A DNA stretch of 60,087 nt. It comes from Variovorax sp. E3. Lineage in GTDB: Bacteria > Pseudomonadota > Gammaproteobacteria > Burkholderiales > Burkholderiaceae_C. The notes under the pieces are model-generated. The model searched no databases. It was not told the origin of the DNA and saw nothing but the letters and a program-made list of their open reading frames with translations. Where the stretch lies: positions 1 through 60,087 of the forward strand of contig NZ_MOWM01000029.1 in assembly GCF_016082275.1 (NCBI RefSeq), given 5' to 3'. Below are positions 28,258-36,137 of this stretch, piece after piece. Within the stretch, counting starts at the first letter, position 1, and the number at the start of each line of letters is the position of its first letter. Position numbers and translations under genes: made by a program.

Positions 28258-29658
28258 CTAGTGAACGGGATCATCGACAGTGGTTGCCGAGTTCGAGGTG
28301 TGCAACTGTTGGCGCCCGCCGTCCTGAAATCCTGTGCCGAATTGCCGGGCCATGGCGACGCTCGCGACCGTCCCGATGCCAAGCGGAATAAGCAGCAACA
28401 TAAAGATCTGGTGGAGCGGGAGATCTCTCGCGAGTAGGAGTCCGCCGAGAACGGGACCGCTCACGGAGCCGATACGCCCGATCGCGAAGGCCCACCCTGA
28501 ACCGTTGGCGCGAAAGGCGGTCGGGTAGATGAGCACGGAAGCAGCATTAAGTCCAAGCTGCAGGCCGAGCAGGCAGAACCCAGCAAAGAATACGGCGGTC
28601 ATGAGCGCGGGCTCCATGCTGGTGAGGAAGCCCAACGAACCGACGATCGGCAGCGACAGCGCGAAGAGTACTGCTACGGGCGTGAAACCGACTTTGTCGA
28701 GTGGTCGAGCGAGCGCGAGACCCCCGATCATCCCGCCGATCTGAAATATTGACGTAGCCAGCGCTGCGTGGGAGGCCGGCACGTGGGCTGCCGCGAGCAC
28801 CGTGGGAAGCCAGCTGTTGGTGAAGTAGAACGTCATCTGACAGCAGATAAACATTGCCCAGAGAAGCGGTGTGAGGTACGCAAGCCGGCCGGCGAACAGC
28901 AGCTTCGGTGTGAACCCCGAATAGCCCGCCTCCTCCTTGATCACGAATGCTGTCCTCGGTCCGATGCCAAGCGCCGGGTTGAGCGAGCGCACGATGCTAA
29001 CGATGGCCTCACGACTGCCATTCTTCAGCACGAGGAACTTTAGGGACTCCGGCAGTAAATAAATCGCAAGGAACGCAATCATGATCGGGGCCACGCCGCC
29101 GATGTGAAACAGGACCTGCCACCCGTAGTGCGGTACAAGCGTGGTGGAGATGAGGCCAGGCAGTGCACCGCCGAAGGCGATACCAGTAAACATTACGATG
29201 ATCATCGTCGCGCGGATCCGGCGCGGCGCGAACTCGCCATTCAACGCCGTAATGTTGGGGAGTAAACCGCCAATGCCGATGCCCGCGAGGAAACGCAGAT
29301 AGAGCAACTCCGACACTGCGCCTGCCTTCGTGCAAGCGAGGGTGAAAGCTCCAAACATGAGGCACGAGGCGATGATTGCGACCTTCCGTCCGAACCGATC
29401 ACCGATGTAGCCGAAGAGCGGCGAGCCGAAGAAGACGCCGAGTAGGCTCGCGCTGAAGACGGGGCCAAGAGCGGACATGCTCGTGATGTGCCAGTCGCTC
29501 ACGAGGTACGGCGCCGCAAACGCCGCAGCGGTTATGTCGTATCCGTCTAACAGTACGAGCAGAAAAGAGAGCAGCAACAATTTGATGTTGAAGGCGTTGA
29601 TGCGGCGTTCGTCGATTAGGCGTGATACGTCGACGGTTTGAAGTTCCACCATGTCCAT
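28258..29658 (-). CDS. MFS transporter, aromatic acid:H+ symporter type
   Basis: A 466-residue twelve-helix transporter. Helix 1 carries the AAHS marker LLVLLDGYDITAAAFAAPYL (DGxD motif), and the loop between helices 2 and 3 has GYIGDRFGRKVAII. The second half repeats the pattern (GLALARPLDKVGFTPVAVLF). This subfamily imports aromatic and related carboxylates with protons. It is transcribed leftward from a promoter shared with the divergent MarR gene, with a 26-bp symmetric operator between them. Confidence 0.93.
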   Translation of the reverse strand: MDMVELQTVDVSRLIDERRINAFNIKLLLLSFLLVLLDGYDITAAAFAAPYLVSDWHITSMSALGPVFSASLLGVFFGSPLFGYIGDRFGRKVAIIASCLMFGAFTLACTKAGAVSELLYLRFLAGIGIGGLLPNITALNGEFAPRRIRATMIIVMFTGIAFGGALPGLISTTLVPHYGWQVLFHIGGVAPIMIAFLAIYLLPESLKFLVLKNGSREAIVSIVRSLNPALGIGPRTAFVIKEEAGYSGFTPKLLFAGRLAYLTPLLWAMFICCQMTFYFTNSWLPTVLAAAHVPASHAALATSIFQIGGMIGGLALARPLDKVGFTPVAVLFALSLPIVGSLGFLTSMEPALMTAVFFAGFCLLGLQLGLNAASVLIYPTAFRANGSGWAFAIGRIGSVSGPVLGGLLLARDLPLHQIFMLLLIPLGIGTVASVAMARQFGTGFQDGGRQQLHTSNSATTVDDPVH

Positions 29659-29672
29659 CTCCTGTTTGTGTG

Positions 29673-29698
29673 CTGATCATCAGTGAACTGACGATCAG
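29673..29698. promoter_or_regulatory. Operator between MFS and MarR genes
   Basis: CTGATCATCAG-TGAA-CTGACGATCAG is an inverted repeat of two 11-bp arms differing only at the central base. It lies 15 bp from the MFS start and 59 bp from the MarR ATG, the expected position for a MarR dimer repressing the transporter operon and itself. Confidence 0.65.
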
Positions 29699-29757
29699 TG
29701 TAGGCCTACAATTTGTATGCTTAGTTGGTAAAAACCCTATAAAAAGTGTCGCGTATG

Positions 29758-30225
29758 ACTGTTGAGATCCAGAACCTGCCTGGCTATCACGTACGGCGCC
29801 TGCACCAGATTGCAGTAGCCATGTTTTTCGAAGAAACGAAGGCTCAAGGCCTTACTCCTGTGCAGTACGGCGCGCTGGCAGCCGTGGCTGTCCAACCCGG
29901 GACGGACCAACGCAGATTGGCCCGTGCGATCGGCATCGACACGTCGACGATAGCCAGCGTTGTGGACCGCTTGGAGGCGCGTGGCCTTATGGCTCGCAAC
30001 GCGAGTCCGGACGACCGGCGAGTTCGCTTGCTAACACTTTCCAAGGAAGGCGAGCGCCTCGTTTCGGAGATCGAACCCAGCATCTTGCGAATACAAGAAC
30101 GCATCCTTGCGCCCTTGCCCGTCGCACAGCGCGACCAGTTCGTCGCCATGTTGAGGACGCTGGTAGAGGGGAATACGACCGGGAGCTCTGCTTCCAGCGA
30201 GTCAAAACGCTCAATGGGCGGATAG
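29758..30225 (+). CDS. MarR-family transcriptional regulator
   Basis: About 155 residues with the MarR winged helix: LTPVQYGALAAVAVQPGTDQ, RRLARAIGIDTSTIASVVDR and the DDRRVR wing (NASPDDRRVRLLTLSKEGER). ATG 29758 is used; an in-frame GTG at 29746 would add four residues, and neither has a clear ribosome-binding site. It is divergent from the MFS/FMO/esterase genes and very likely represses them until an aromatic-type ligand binds. Confidence 0.92.
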   Translation, partial: TVEIQNLPGYHVRRLHQIAVAMFFEETKAQGLTPVQYGALAAVAVQPGTDQRRLARAIGIDTSTIASVVDRLEARGLMARNASPDDRRVRLLTLSKEGERLVSEIEPSILRIQERILAPLPVAQRDQFVAMLRTLVEGNTTGSSASSESKRSMGG

Positions 30226-30387
30226 CCGCGGCCAGGCCGGCAAACCGCGGCGTCGAGCACGCGTTCGCTCGTCACCTACATCGTTAACAATCCTGCTCAG
30301 CGTCTTGTCGGAGGCGAGTGCCTTCGCCGCCGCATCGGCCGGCCAACTCATCGCGTCCTTGAATTGCTCGCGGCGAGCTGACAGCCT

Positions 30388-30417
30388 ACGTTCCCACATA
30401 GATCAACGTGGGAACGT
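30388..30417 (+). promoter_or_regulatory. Hairpin over the ribosome-binding region of IS66 tnpA
   Basis: ACGTTCCCAC and GTGGGAACGT form a perfect 10-bp stem with a 10-base loop, ending one base before the tnpA ATG. The only purine-rich ribosome-binding candidate (GTGGGAA) is inside the 3' arm, so folding in mRNA would hide it. Confidence 0.5.
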
Positions 30418-30418
30418 A

Positions 30419-30853
30419 ATGACAGACGAAATGGAAGACCTCAAACGCCGGCTGGTGTTGGGTCGCAAGAGCGTCGGGCGCGGCGTGTACGACGAGGCGG
30501 CGAAGTCGGAACTGGTGGCACTGTGCCGCCAGCCGGGCGCCTCGGTGTCGCGCCTTGCGCGCGAGTGCGGTGTCGACGCCAACCAGGTCAGCCGCTGGCT
30601 TCGCGAGCATGGCGTCGGCGGGCGTGCGCACAAGACCAACAGCGTGGTGACGCCTGCGTTTGTGGCTGTCGCAGAGCAGCCATCGTCGTTGGTGAAGGCG
30701 CGTTCGGGCGAGGACACGGTCGCCGTGATGGACGTGCAGGCACGCTTGCCCAACGGGGTGGCGATCGATCTTCGCGGGGTCGAGCTGCGCATCGTCGGCG
30801 AGGTGATCGAAGTGCTTGAGAGGCTTCGGTGTTCCGCTTCGACGAAGAGCTGA
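30419..30853 (+). CDS. tnpA: IS66-family accessory protein TnpA
   Basis: A 144-residue protein starting [20 protein letters not shown] with a helix-turn-helix ([32 protein letters not shown]) and the C-terminal IS66 motif [13 protein letters not shown]. TnpA of IS66-type elements is a DNA-binding accessory protein needed together with TnpB and the DDE transposase TnpC. The frame is complete, but TnpB is cut after about 27 codons and TnpC is absent, so the element cannot transpose alone. Confidence 0.88.
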   Translation: MTDEMEDLKRRLVLGRKSVGRGVYDEAAKSELVALCRQPGASVSRLARECGVDANQVSRWLREHGVGGRAHKTNSVVTPAFVAVAEQPSSLVKARSGEDTVAVMDVQARLPNGVAIDLRGVELRIVGEVIEVLERLRCSASTKS

Positions 30854-30908
30854 GGGTCTACCTGCACCGCGATCCGGTGGACTTCCGGCTGAGCATCAAT
30901 GGCTTGGC
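30829..30908 (+). pseudogene. tnpB: IS66-family TnpB, first ~27 codons
   Basis: From GTG 30829, overlapping the tnpA end, the text reads [20 protein letters not shown] followed by SINGLAG, the TnpB N-terminus (family: YLHRxPVDFRxSINGLA). At about 30905 it passes without a gap into glucarate dehydratase sequence, marking a deletion or recombination junction that removed the rest of the element. Confidence 0.8.
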
Positions 30909-31298
30909 TGGACAATGCAGGGCTCGGTGCGCGTGGCGCAGCTGTGCCAGGCCTGGGGCCTGACCTGGGGCTCGCATTCGAACAACCACTTCGACGTGTC
31001 GCTCGCGATGTTCACGCACGTGGCTGCCGCCGCACCCGGCAACGTGAGGGCCATCGACACGCATTGGATCTGGCAAGACGGCCAGCGCCTGACGAAGGCG
31101 CCGCTGCAGATCGAGGAAGGCTTCGTGAAGGTGCCCACGCGCGGCGGCCTCGGCGTCGAGCTCGACATGGACGAGGTCGAGAAGGCGCACCAGCTGTACT
31201 TGAAGCACGGCCTCGGTGCGCGCAACGATGCGCAAGTCATGAAGTACCTGATTCCCAGCTGGACCTTCGATAACAAGCGGCCCTGCATGGTCCGTTGA
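30905..31298 (+). pseudogene. gudD: Glucarate dehydratase C-terminal remnant
   Basis: About 130 codons read [40 protein letters not shown] and [18 protein letters not shown], ending [10 protein letters not shown]. This is the last third of an enolase-superfamily D-glucarate dehydratase, including the catalytic-histidine segment SHSNNHFD. The N-terminal capping domain and metal ligands are missing; the sequence is fused directly to truncated tnpB. The conserved reading frame suggests the truncation is recent. Confidence 0.85.
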
Positions 31299-31435
31299 CG
31301 AGGAAGGCACAAGCTTGCGGAACCGGGCTTGTTCAAGTCAGCCGTCGTCGGCTGATGGGGATGTCACGACCCACCTCAGGGGCCGTCTCGGTCGATGCGT
31401 GTCGGCGGTGGCGCCAACTACCAAGTTCATTTCGC

Positions 31436-32356
31436 TTAAGGCAACTCATCGCGGACGTTCAGTGCCGGTATCTTCGAAAATGCATCGGCGATGAAATCCA
31501 TGAAGACGATGGCCCGCTTCGGAAGCAGCCTGTTCGCGACATAAACAATTTGTATGGGCACGGGCGGGGTGGCATAGGCCGTCAGCAGCAACTGCAAATT
31601 GCCGTTCTTCAGCCCTTCCTCGAACAGCCATTCCGGCCCGTACCCGATGCCTAGCCCCGCGTTGACGGATTCGCGTGCGGCCTCAGGTGAGCTGACCCGA
31701 AGCCTGCCGGTGACCGGAACTTCGGCATCCCGGAAGCGCCAGGTGGCACCGGACGAGAGCAGGGTGTAGACCACGCAATCGTGCCCGCGCAGGTCGTTGG
31801 GCGTGCTGGGGACTCCGCGTTGCGCCAGGTATTTCTTGCTGGCAACGCACACGCGATCGAACAAACCGATGCGGCGCGCGCGCAATGCGCTATCTGCCAG
31901 ATGTCCGATCCGAATCGCTAGTTCGGCCCCTTCATCGACCAGATTCACATATCGGTCGTTGGTCTGGAGATCCAGCGTCAATCCCGGATAGCGCTCCAGG
32001 AATGCGGGCACATGCGGCAACACGAAGGCATAGCTCAGCGCGGTCGGACAGGCAACGCGCAGCAATCCCGACGGATCCACGTTCTCCTTGAACGACGACT
32101 CCGATTCGTGCACGGCGTCAAGAATCCGCCGGACTTCCGCGTAGTAGCGCTCGCCCTCCGGCGTGAGGGAAAGCTTGCGCGTCGATCGGTGCAGCAGCCG
32201 GGTCTGCAGATGGTCTTCCAGTGCCGCCACGTACCGGCTGACATTCGGCTGTCCCAGGCCCAGGTCGCGGCCCGCGGCGGAAAAGCTGCCCGTCTCCACG
32301 GCGCGAGCGAAGCAAGTCATCAGCAGGAATCGATCCAAGGCAAACCTCCGATTCAT
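31436..32356 (-). CDS. LysR-family transcriptional regulator
   Basis: A 306-residue LysR protein of the CrgA-like branch: ALDRFLLMTCFARAVETGSF, the HTH RDLGLGQPNVSRYVAALEDH, the wing STRKLSLTPEGERYY, and the effector-domain phrase GLGIGYGPEWLFEEGLKNG. The start at 32356 is divergent from the SDR at 32483 with a 126-bp gap, so it probably controls the SDR / cysteine hydrolase / GST group. The gap contains no long palindrome that I could find. Confidence 0.92.
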   Translation of the reverse strand: MNRRFALDRFLLMTCFARAVETGSFSAAGRDLGLGQPNVSRYVAALEDHLQTRLLHRSTRKLSLTPEGERYYAEVRRILDAVHESESSFKENVDPSGLLRVACPTALSYAFVLPHVPAFLERYPGLTLDLQTNDRYVNLVDEGAELAIRIGHLADSALRARRIGLFDRVCVASKKYLAQRGVPSTPNDLRGHDCVVYTLLSSGATWRFRDAEVPVTGRLRVSSPEAARESVNAGLGIGYGPEWLFEEGLKNGNLQLLLTAYATPPVPIQIVYVANRLLPKRAIVFMDFIADAFSKIPALNVRDELP

Positions 32357-32482
32357 GCATGTGGGGCATGAATCATATGCAAAGAGACGATCTTATAAGG
32401 ATCGAGGCATGAGCGCATAGTTCTTCACACGGCAGGTCGGCCAAGGTGGGCCGACCACGAACAAACCTACTGGAGAATTTTC

Positions 32483-33235
32483 ATGTCCCGCTTGCAAGGC
32501 AAACGTACTCTCATCACCGGCGGCACCAGCGGCATCGGCCTGGAAACGGCCAGGCAATTCCTCGCCGAAGGCGCGCGTGTCATCGTCACCGGCGTCAATC
32601 CGGATTCCATCGCCAAGGCGCAGGCGGAATTGGGCAGCGAGGTCCTGGTGCTGCGCGCCGATTCGGCCAGCGTGGCCGCGCAGAAGGCGTTGGCGCAAGC
32701 CGTCCAGACTCGCTACGGTCAACTCGACATCGCTTTCCTCAACGCCGGCGTATCCGTCTGGATGCCGATCGAAACGTGGACGGAAGAAATGTTCGATCGC
32801 TCGTTCGACATCAACGTCAAGGGGCCGTACTTCCTGATCCAGGCCTTGCTTCCTGTCTTCGCGAGCCCCGCATCGGTGGTGCTCAACACGTCGATCAATG
32901 CGCATGTGGGCGCGGAGCGTTCGTCGGTCTATGCCGCGACCAAAGCTGCGTTCCTGAACATGTCGAAGACGCTTTCGAGCGAACTGCTCGGGCGCGGCAT
33001 TCGTGTCAACGCCGTCAGCCCCGGCCCGGTCGAAACGCCGCTGTACGACAAGCTCGGCATTCCCGATGCCTACCGCGAGCAGGCCAACAAGGACATCGCC
33101 GCAACCATTCCGTTCGGGCGTTTCGGCACGCCGGAAGAGGTTGCCAAGGCGGTGCTGTACCTGGCTTCGGACGAGTCCCGATGGACGGTCGGCTCCGAAA
33201 TCATCGTCGACGGCGGCCGCACGCTCAACGGCTGA
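32483..33235 (+). CDS. SDR-family oxidoreductase
   Basis: A 250-residue classical SDR starting MSRLQGKRTLITGGTSGIGL, with NAGV, active-site serine in NTSINAHVG and catalytic YAATKAAF. The C-terminal SEIIVDGGRTLNG is standard. GGAG lies nine bases before the ATG. It leads the LysR-linked group of three genes; likely an NAD(P)-dependent alcohol/ketone oxidoreductase. Confidence 0.92.
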   Translation: MSRLQGKRTLITGGTSGIGLETARQFLAEGARVIVTGVNPDSIAKAQAELGSEVLVLRADSASVAAQKALAQAVQTRYGQLDIAFLNAGVSVWMPIETWTEEMFDRSFDINVKGPYFLIQALLPVFASPASVVLNTSINAHVGAERSSVYAATKAAFLNMSKTLSSELLGRGIRVNAVSPGPVETPLYDKLGIPDAYREQANKDIAATIPFGRFGTPEEVAKAVLYLASDESRWTVGSEIIVDGGRTLNG

Positions 33236-33277
33236 TTGCAGACCACTCTCGAACCAGACTTAAAAGGAAACTCTCCA

Positions 33278-33898
33278 ATGAACACGCTTTCCGCCTCCGT
33301 GCAGGCCAGCGAATCTCGCAAAAGTGCGCTGATCCTCATCGAATATCAAAACGACTGGGTGGCATCTACCGGCAGCATCAATCCTCAATTCCAGGATCGC
33401 AAGCAGTTCGACGACGCGGTCGTGAATTCCAGGAAAGTACTTGCCGACGCCCGGCGTCGCAACCTGGAGGTGATCCACGTCGCCATGGTGCTGGAGCCGG
33501 ACTACAAGGCAATGGGGCAGGGCAAGTACGGTCTGCGCACCATGATCCCCGCCTACAGATCCTTCCTCGGCGAGCAGACGGGGTTCTTCCCAGGCTTCGA
33601 GCCGGTTGCCGGAGAGCATGTCATCACCGAGCGCACCGGCGGCAGCAGCGCCTTTGCCGCCACCACGCTGGACAGCTATTTGCGCAACAACAGGATCGAA
33701 GACATCTACCTGATGGGCTTTGCCTTGCGCCAGTGCGTGGAATCGACGCTGCGCAATGCGCACGACCTTGGGTACCACACCAACGTGATCCACGACGCGT
33801 CTGCGGCTTTCACGAAGGAGCAGCAGACCTCGTTCCTGGCGGATATCTTGCCTTTCTACGGCAATGCGGTTTCGACTCAAGACTTCTTGAAGTCATAA
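33278..33898 (+). CDS. Isochorismatase-like cysteine hydrolase
   Basis: A 206-residue protein of the isochorismatase fold. The nucleophile cysteine sits in GFALRQCVESTLRNAHDLGY. The usual first triad aspartate (IDMQND) is glutamate here (LILIEYQNDW, Glu22), and the lysine region reads VITERTGGSSAFA with arginine in the expected place. Such E/R variants occur in members with unknown substrates, so hydrolysis of an amide or ester is likely but not isochorismate itself. AAGGAAA lies before the ATG. A strong terminator follows 25 bp after the stop. Confidence 0.85.
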   Translation: MNTLSASVQASESRKSALILIEYQNDWVASTGSINPQFQDRKQFDDAVVNSRKVLADARRRNLEVIHVAMVLEPDYKAMGQGKYGLRTMIPAYRSFLGEQTGFFPGFEPVAGEHVITERTGGSSAFAATTLDSYLRNNRIEDIYLMGFALRQCVESTLRNAHDLGYHTNVIHDASAAFTKEQQTSFLADILPFYGNAVSTQDFLKS

Positions 33899-33923
33899 AC
33901 CCAAACGATCTGTTATGCGACCG

Positions 33924-33947
33924 CCCCCATCCGTGGGGGTTTTTTTT
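33924..33947 (+). terminator. Rho-independent terminator
   Basis: CCCCCA-TCCG-TGGGGG followed by eight T residues: a 6-bp perfect GC stem with a four-base loop and a U-tract. It lies 25 bp after the cysteine hydrolase stop and only 15 bp before the GST start codon. Confidence 0.85.
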
Positions 33948-33962
33948 ACTGAGTGCCTTTCG

Positions 33963-34646
33963 ATGCCACAAACACAGTGGATACTTATCAGCCATCCCTT
34001 GTGCCCCTTCGTTCAGCGAGTCGCCATCGTGTTGCACGAAAAAGGGATCACCTTCGAGCGGGTCAATGTTGATCTTCACGACAAACCAGACTGGTTCCTC
34101 GCAATCTCGCCAACGGGCAAGGTTCCATTGCTCAAGGTTCAACATGCCGATGGGGGTGGGTCCGTTCTATTTGAAAGCGTCGCGATCTGCGAGTACTTCG
34201 AGGACCTGCAGCCCAGTCCAGCATTGCATCCGCAGGATGCGCTGCTTCGTGCACAACATCGTGCGTGGGTTGAATTCGCTTCCGCCACGTTGTCGGATGC
34301 ATGGGGACTGCTGAACGCTGCCGACCATGAGACGGCCCGTGCCACGGCTGCTGCCTTCAGGAAAAAACTGGAACGGTTCGAAGCCGATATGTCGAGCGGC
34401 CCTTACTTCGCGGGAAATAGCTTCAGCATGGTGGATGCCGTCATGGCACCGATCTTTCGCTGCTTCGACATCCTCGACTTCGACTTCGAGCCCACCCATC
34501 ATGTGTTCGATGGGCTGAAACGGGTGGCAAACTGGCGTCTCGCCTTGGCTCTGCGTCCGAGCATCCAGGCAGCCGTCACGCCAGACTATGCCATTCTGTT
34601 TCGCGAGCAGTTGCGGGAAAAGGACGCACTTTTGGCGACTGTATAG
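33963..34646 (+). CDS. Glutathione S-transferase family protein
   Basis: A 227-residue two-domain GST starting MPQTQWILISHPLCPFVQRV. The thioredoxin-like N-domain has a CPFVQR motif (a single active cysteine, as in omega-like or dehydroascorbate-type GSTs), then TGKVPLLKV and the glutathione-anchoring SVLFESVAICEYFED. The C-domain contains the N-capping NSFSMVDAVMAPIF. ATG 33963 is just past a strong terminator, so this gene needs read-through or a promoter inside the terminator region; no ribosome-binding site stands out. Confidence 0.85.
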   Translation: MPQTQWILISHPLCPFVQRVAIVLHEKGITFERVNVDLHDKPDWFLAISPTGKVPLLKVQHADGGGSVLFESVAICEYFEDLQPSPALHPQDALLRAQHRAWVEFASATLSDAWGLLNAADHETARATAAAFRKKLERFEADMSSGPYFAGNSFSMVDAVMAPIFRCFDILDFDFEPTHHVFDGLKRVANWRLALALRPSIQAAVTPDYAILFREQLREKDALLATV

Positions 34647-34915
34647 AGGGGCGCCCGCTTGTCTCAAGGACGGATTGAGCCCTAGCCCAGTTGTCGAATG
34701 ACTAGCGAAGCCGCCAACGTATCAGGAGCGGGTCTGTGGAAATGCCTTGTTCCAAAGCAGCCTTATGTTGCAAGGACATAGCCTCGATGTAGCGAGCGGA
34801 GGCTCGACTGGACATCGTGGACTGGATCGAGGGCTTTTAAAGCCGCGGGCGCGCTCACTGGCAAATGGATACCTCGCACTGATCACAAGGGAATGCAGCC
34901 TCTTGGCTGCTTGAC

Positions 34916-35090
34916 TTGATGTACGTGAAAACGAGGCAAGGTCAACCGAACCACAGGCACAGGCCCGACGGCGCAGAGTTCACCTCGACGGCTCTCGATG
35001 GAGGGATTTGGCGACGCGGGGTGAGGCTCGACTACCCGTCCTGGAAGGCACGGACAAACGGGCTGGCGCTTGTGACCTACTCCAAGGTCT
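34916..35090 (+). pseudogene. IS3-family transposase fragment, decayed
   Basis: The frame includes RPDGAEFTSTALDGGIWRRG followed by VRLDYP, which is the second catalytic-aspartate block of IS407-group OrfB (family: SDNGPEFTSKALDxWAYxxGVRLDFxRPGKPTDN). The first aspartate of the DNG motif reads RPDG and the downstream GKPTDN reads KARTNG, so it is well decayed. The rest of 34650-35165 shows no gene. Confidence 0.55.
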
Positions 35091-35165
35091 GTGGCGGAGC
35101 ACCAAACGACCGCGCGAGCAGCTCCACGAACAGTGCCTCCATGACCCGCAGAGGCCTCGCGGATA

Positions 35166-35939
35166 TCAGAGGATGTCCAGCGAAGATTGAATGTGCGCAA
35201 TGTTCCGCGCAATTGAGGTGGCGGCAACTTGTTGATCTTCCCTCGACATGCGGCTGTCGATCGAAGACGTGGTGATCGCGCCCAAGACGTTGCCGCTCGC
35301 GTCGCGCATCGCCATTCCAATCCCGACGACGCCCGGCACGTTGTAGTGACCGATGACGGCATGACCTCGGCGTTGGGTCGCACGAATGAGCGCGCGCAGC
35401 GTCGACTCGGTCAGCGAACCGTAACTGCCCAGCCGCTTCGCGTTCGCGCGGATGCATTCGCCTTGCTCGGGCACGGGTAACGTCGACAGGATGGCGAGAC
35501 CACCTGCGCCTACGCCAAGAGGGTTCCTAGTGCCGACATTGACCGTCAACACCTGCACCGGGTATGAGCCAACCACACGGCCCAGACAGATAGATTCGTA
35601 CCCCACGCGACCAATGAGGAACGCGCTGTTTCCCGTCTCCTCCGATATCCCCCTTAGTGCTGGTTCGCACACTGTCCTCAGATCGGCCCGGTCAGCGAAG
35701 GCGGCAGCCATCTGGCGGCAGTAGTCGCCCAGCACATAGCGCTTCGACCCAGCGGGACGCTTCAACAAGCCTTGTCTTTCCAGAGCCTGAACGATGCGGT
35801 GCACCGTCGGACGCTCGAGTTCGCAGATTGTCACGAGTTCGGCCACCGTCAAGCCGTGAGCTCCATGGGCAACCACTTGCTTCAAAACACCGAATGTGCG
35901 ATCGATGCTCTGGGTCCCGCGTGCTTCCGTACTGGTCAT
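35166..35939 (-). CDS. IclR-family transcriptional regulator
   Basis: About 257 residues beginning MTSTEARGTQSIDRTFGVLK, with HTH LTVAELVTICELERPTVHRI and the effector domain (CLGRVVGSYPVQVLTVNVGT, VPGVVGIGMAMRDASGNVLG). An ATG at 35951 would add four residues. It is divergent from the citryl-CoA-lyase-like gene and so is the probable controller of the large 36-52 kb catabolic run; a perfect palindrome lies in the gap at 36086-36102. Confidence 0.9.
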   Translation of the reverse strand: MTSTEARGTQSIDRTFGVLKQVVAHGAHGLTVAELVTICELERPTVHRIVQALERQGLLKRPAGSKRYVLGDYCRQMAAAFADRADLRTVCEPALRGISEETGNSAFLIGRVGYESICLGRVVGSYPVQVLTVNVGTRNPLGVGAGGLAILSTLPVPEQGECIRANAKRLGSYGSLTESTLRALIRATQRRGHAVIGHYNVPGVVGIGMAMRDASGNVLGAITTSSIDSRMSREDQQVAATSIARNIAHIQSSLDIL

Positions 35940-36085
35940 GGTTCTGATCATAGCGTGGACAGGGTAGGACGATGAAATGGGATATAGCCGAATACTTTGC
36001 TGATGGGTTTCGGTAAAAACATCCATATGGTGGACATGCGGGTTTGGCGCTCAGGCCTCCGAATCTACGATTCAAGCCGACAAGT

Positions 36086-36102
36086 TCGAGATCTCATCTC
36101 GA
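36086..36102. promoter_or_regulatory. Candidate IclR operator of the catabolic run
   Basis: TCGAGAT-CTC-ATCTCGA is a perfect 7+7 inverted repeat, 35 bp before the start of the citryl-CoA-lyase-like gene and within the gap to the divergent IclR gene. IclR operators are short palindromes of this size. Confidence 0.45.
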
Positions 36103-36137
36103 TCACATTCACCCCCTTCGCTGAAATGGAGCATTGC

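Noticed and set aside
32446..34314. Upper-strand frame of 622 codons spanning SDR, cysteine hydrolase and GST starts
   Set aside because: Crosses three well-supported genes and a terminator in a different frame; no motifs.
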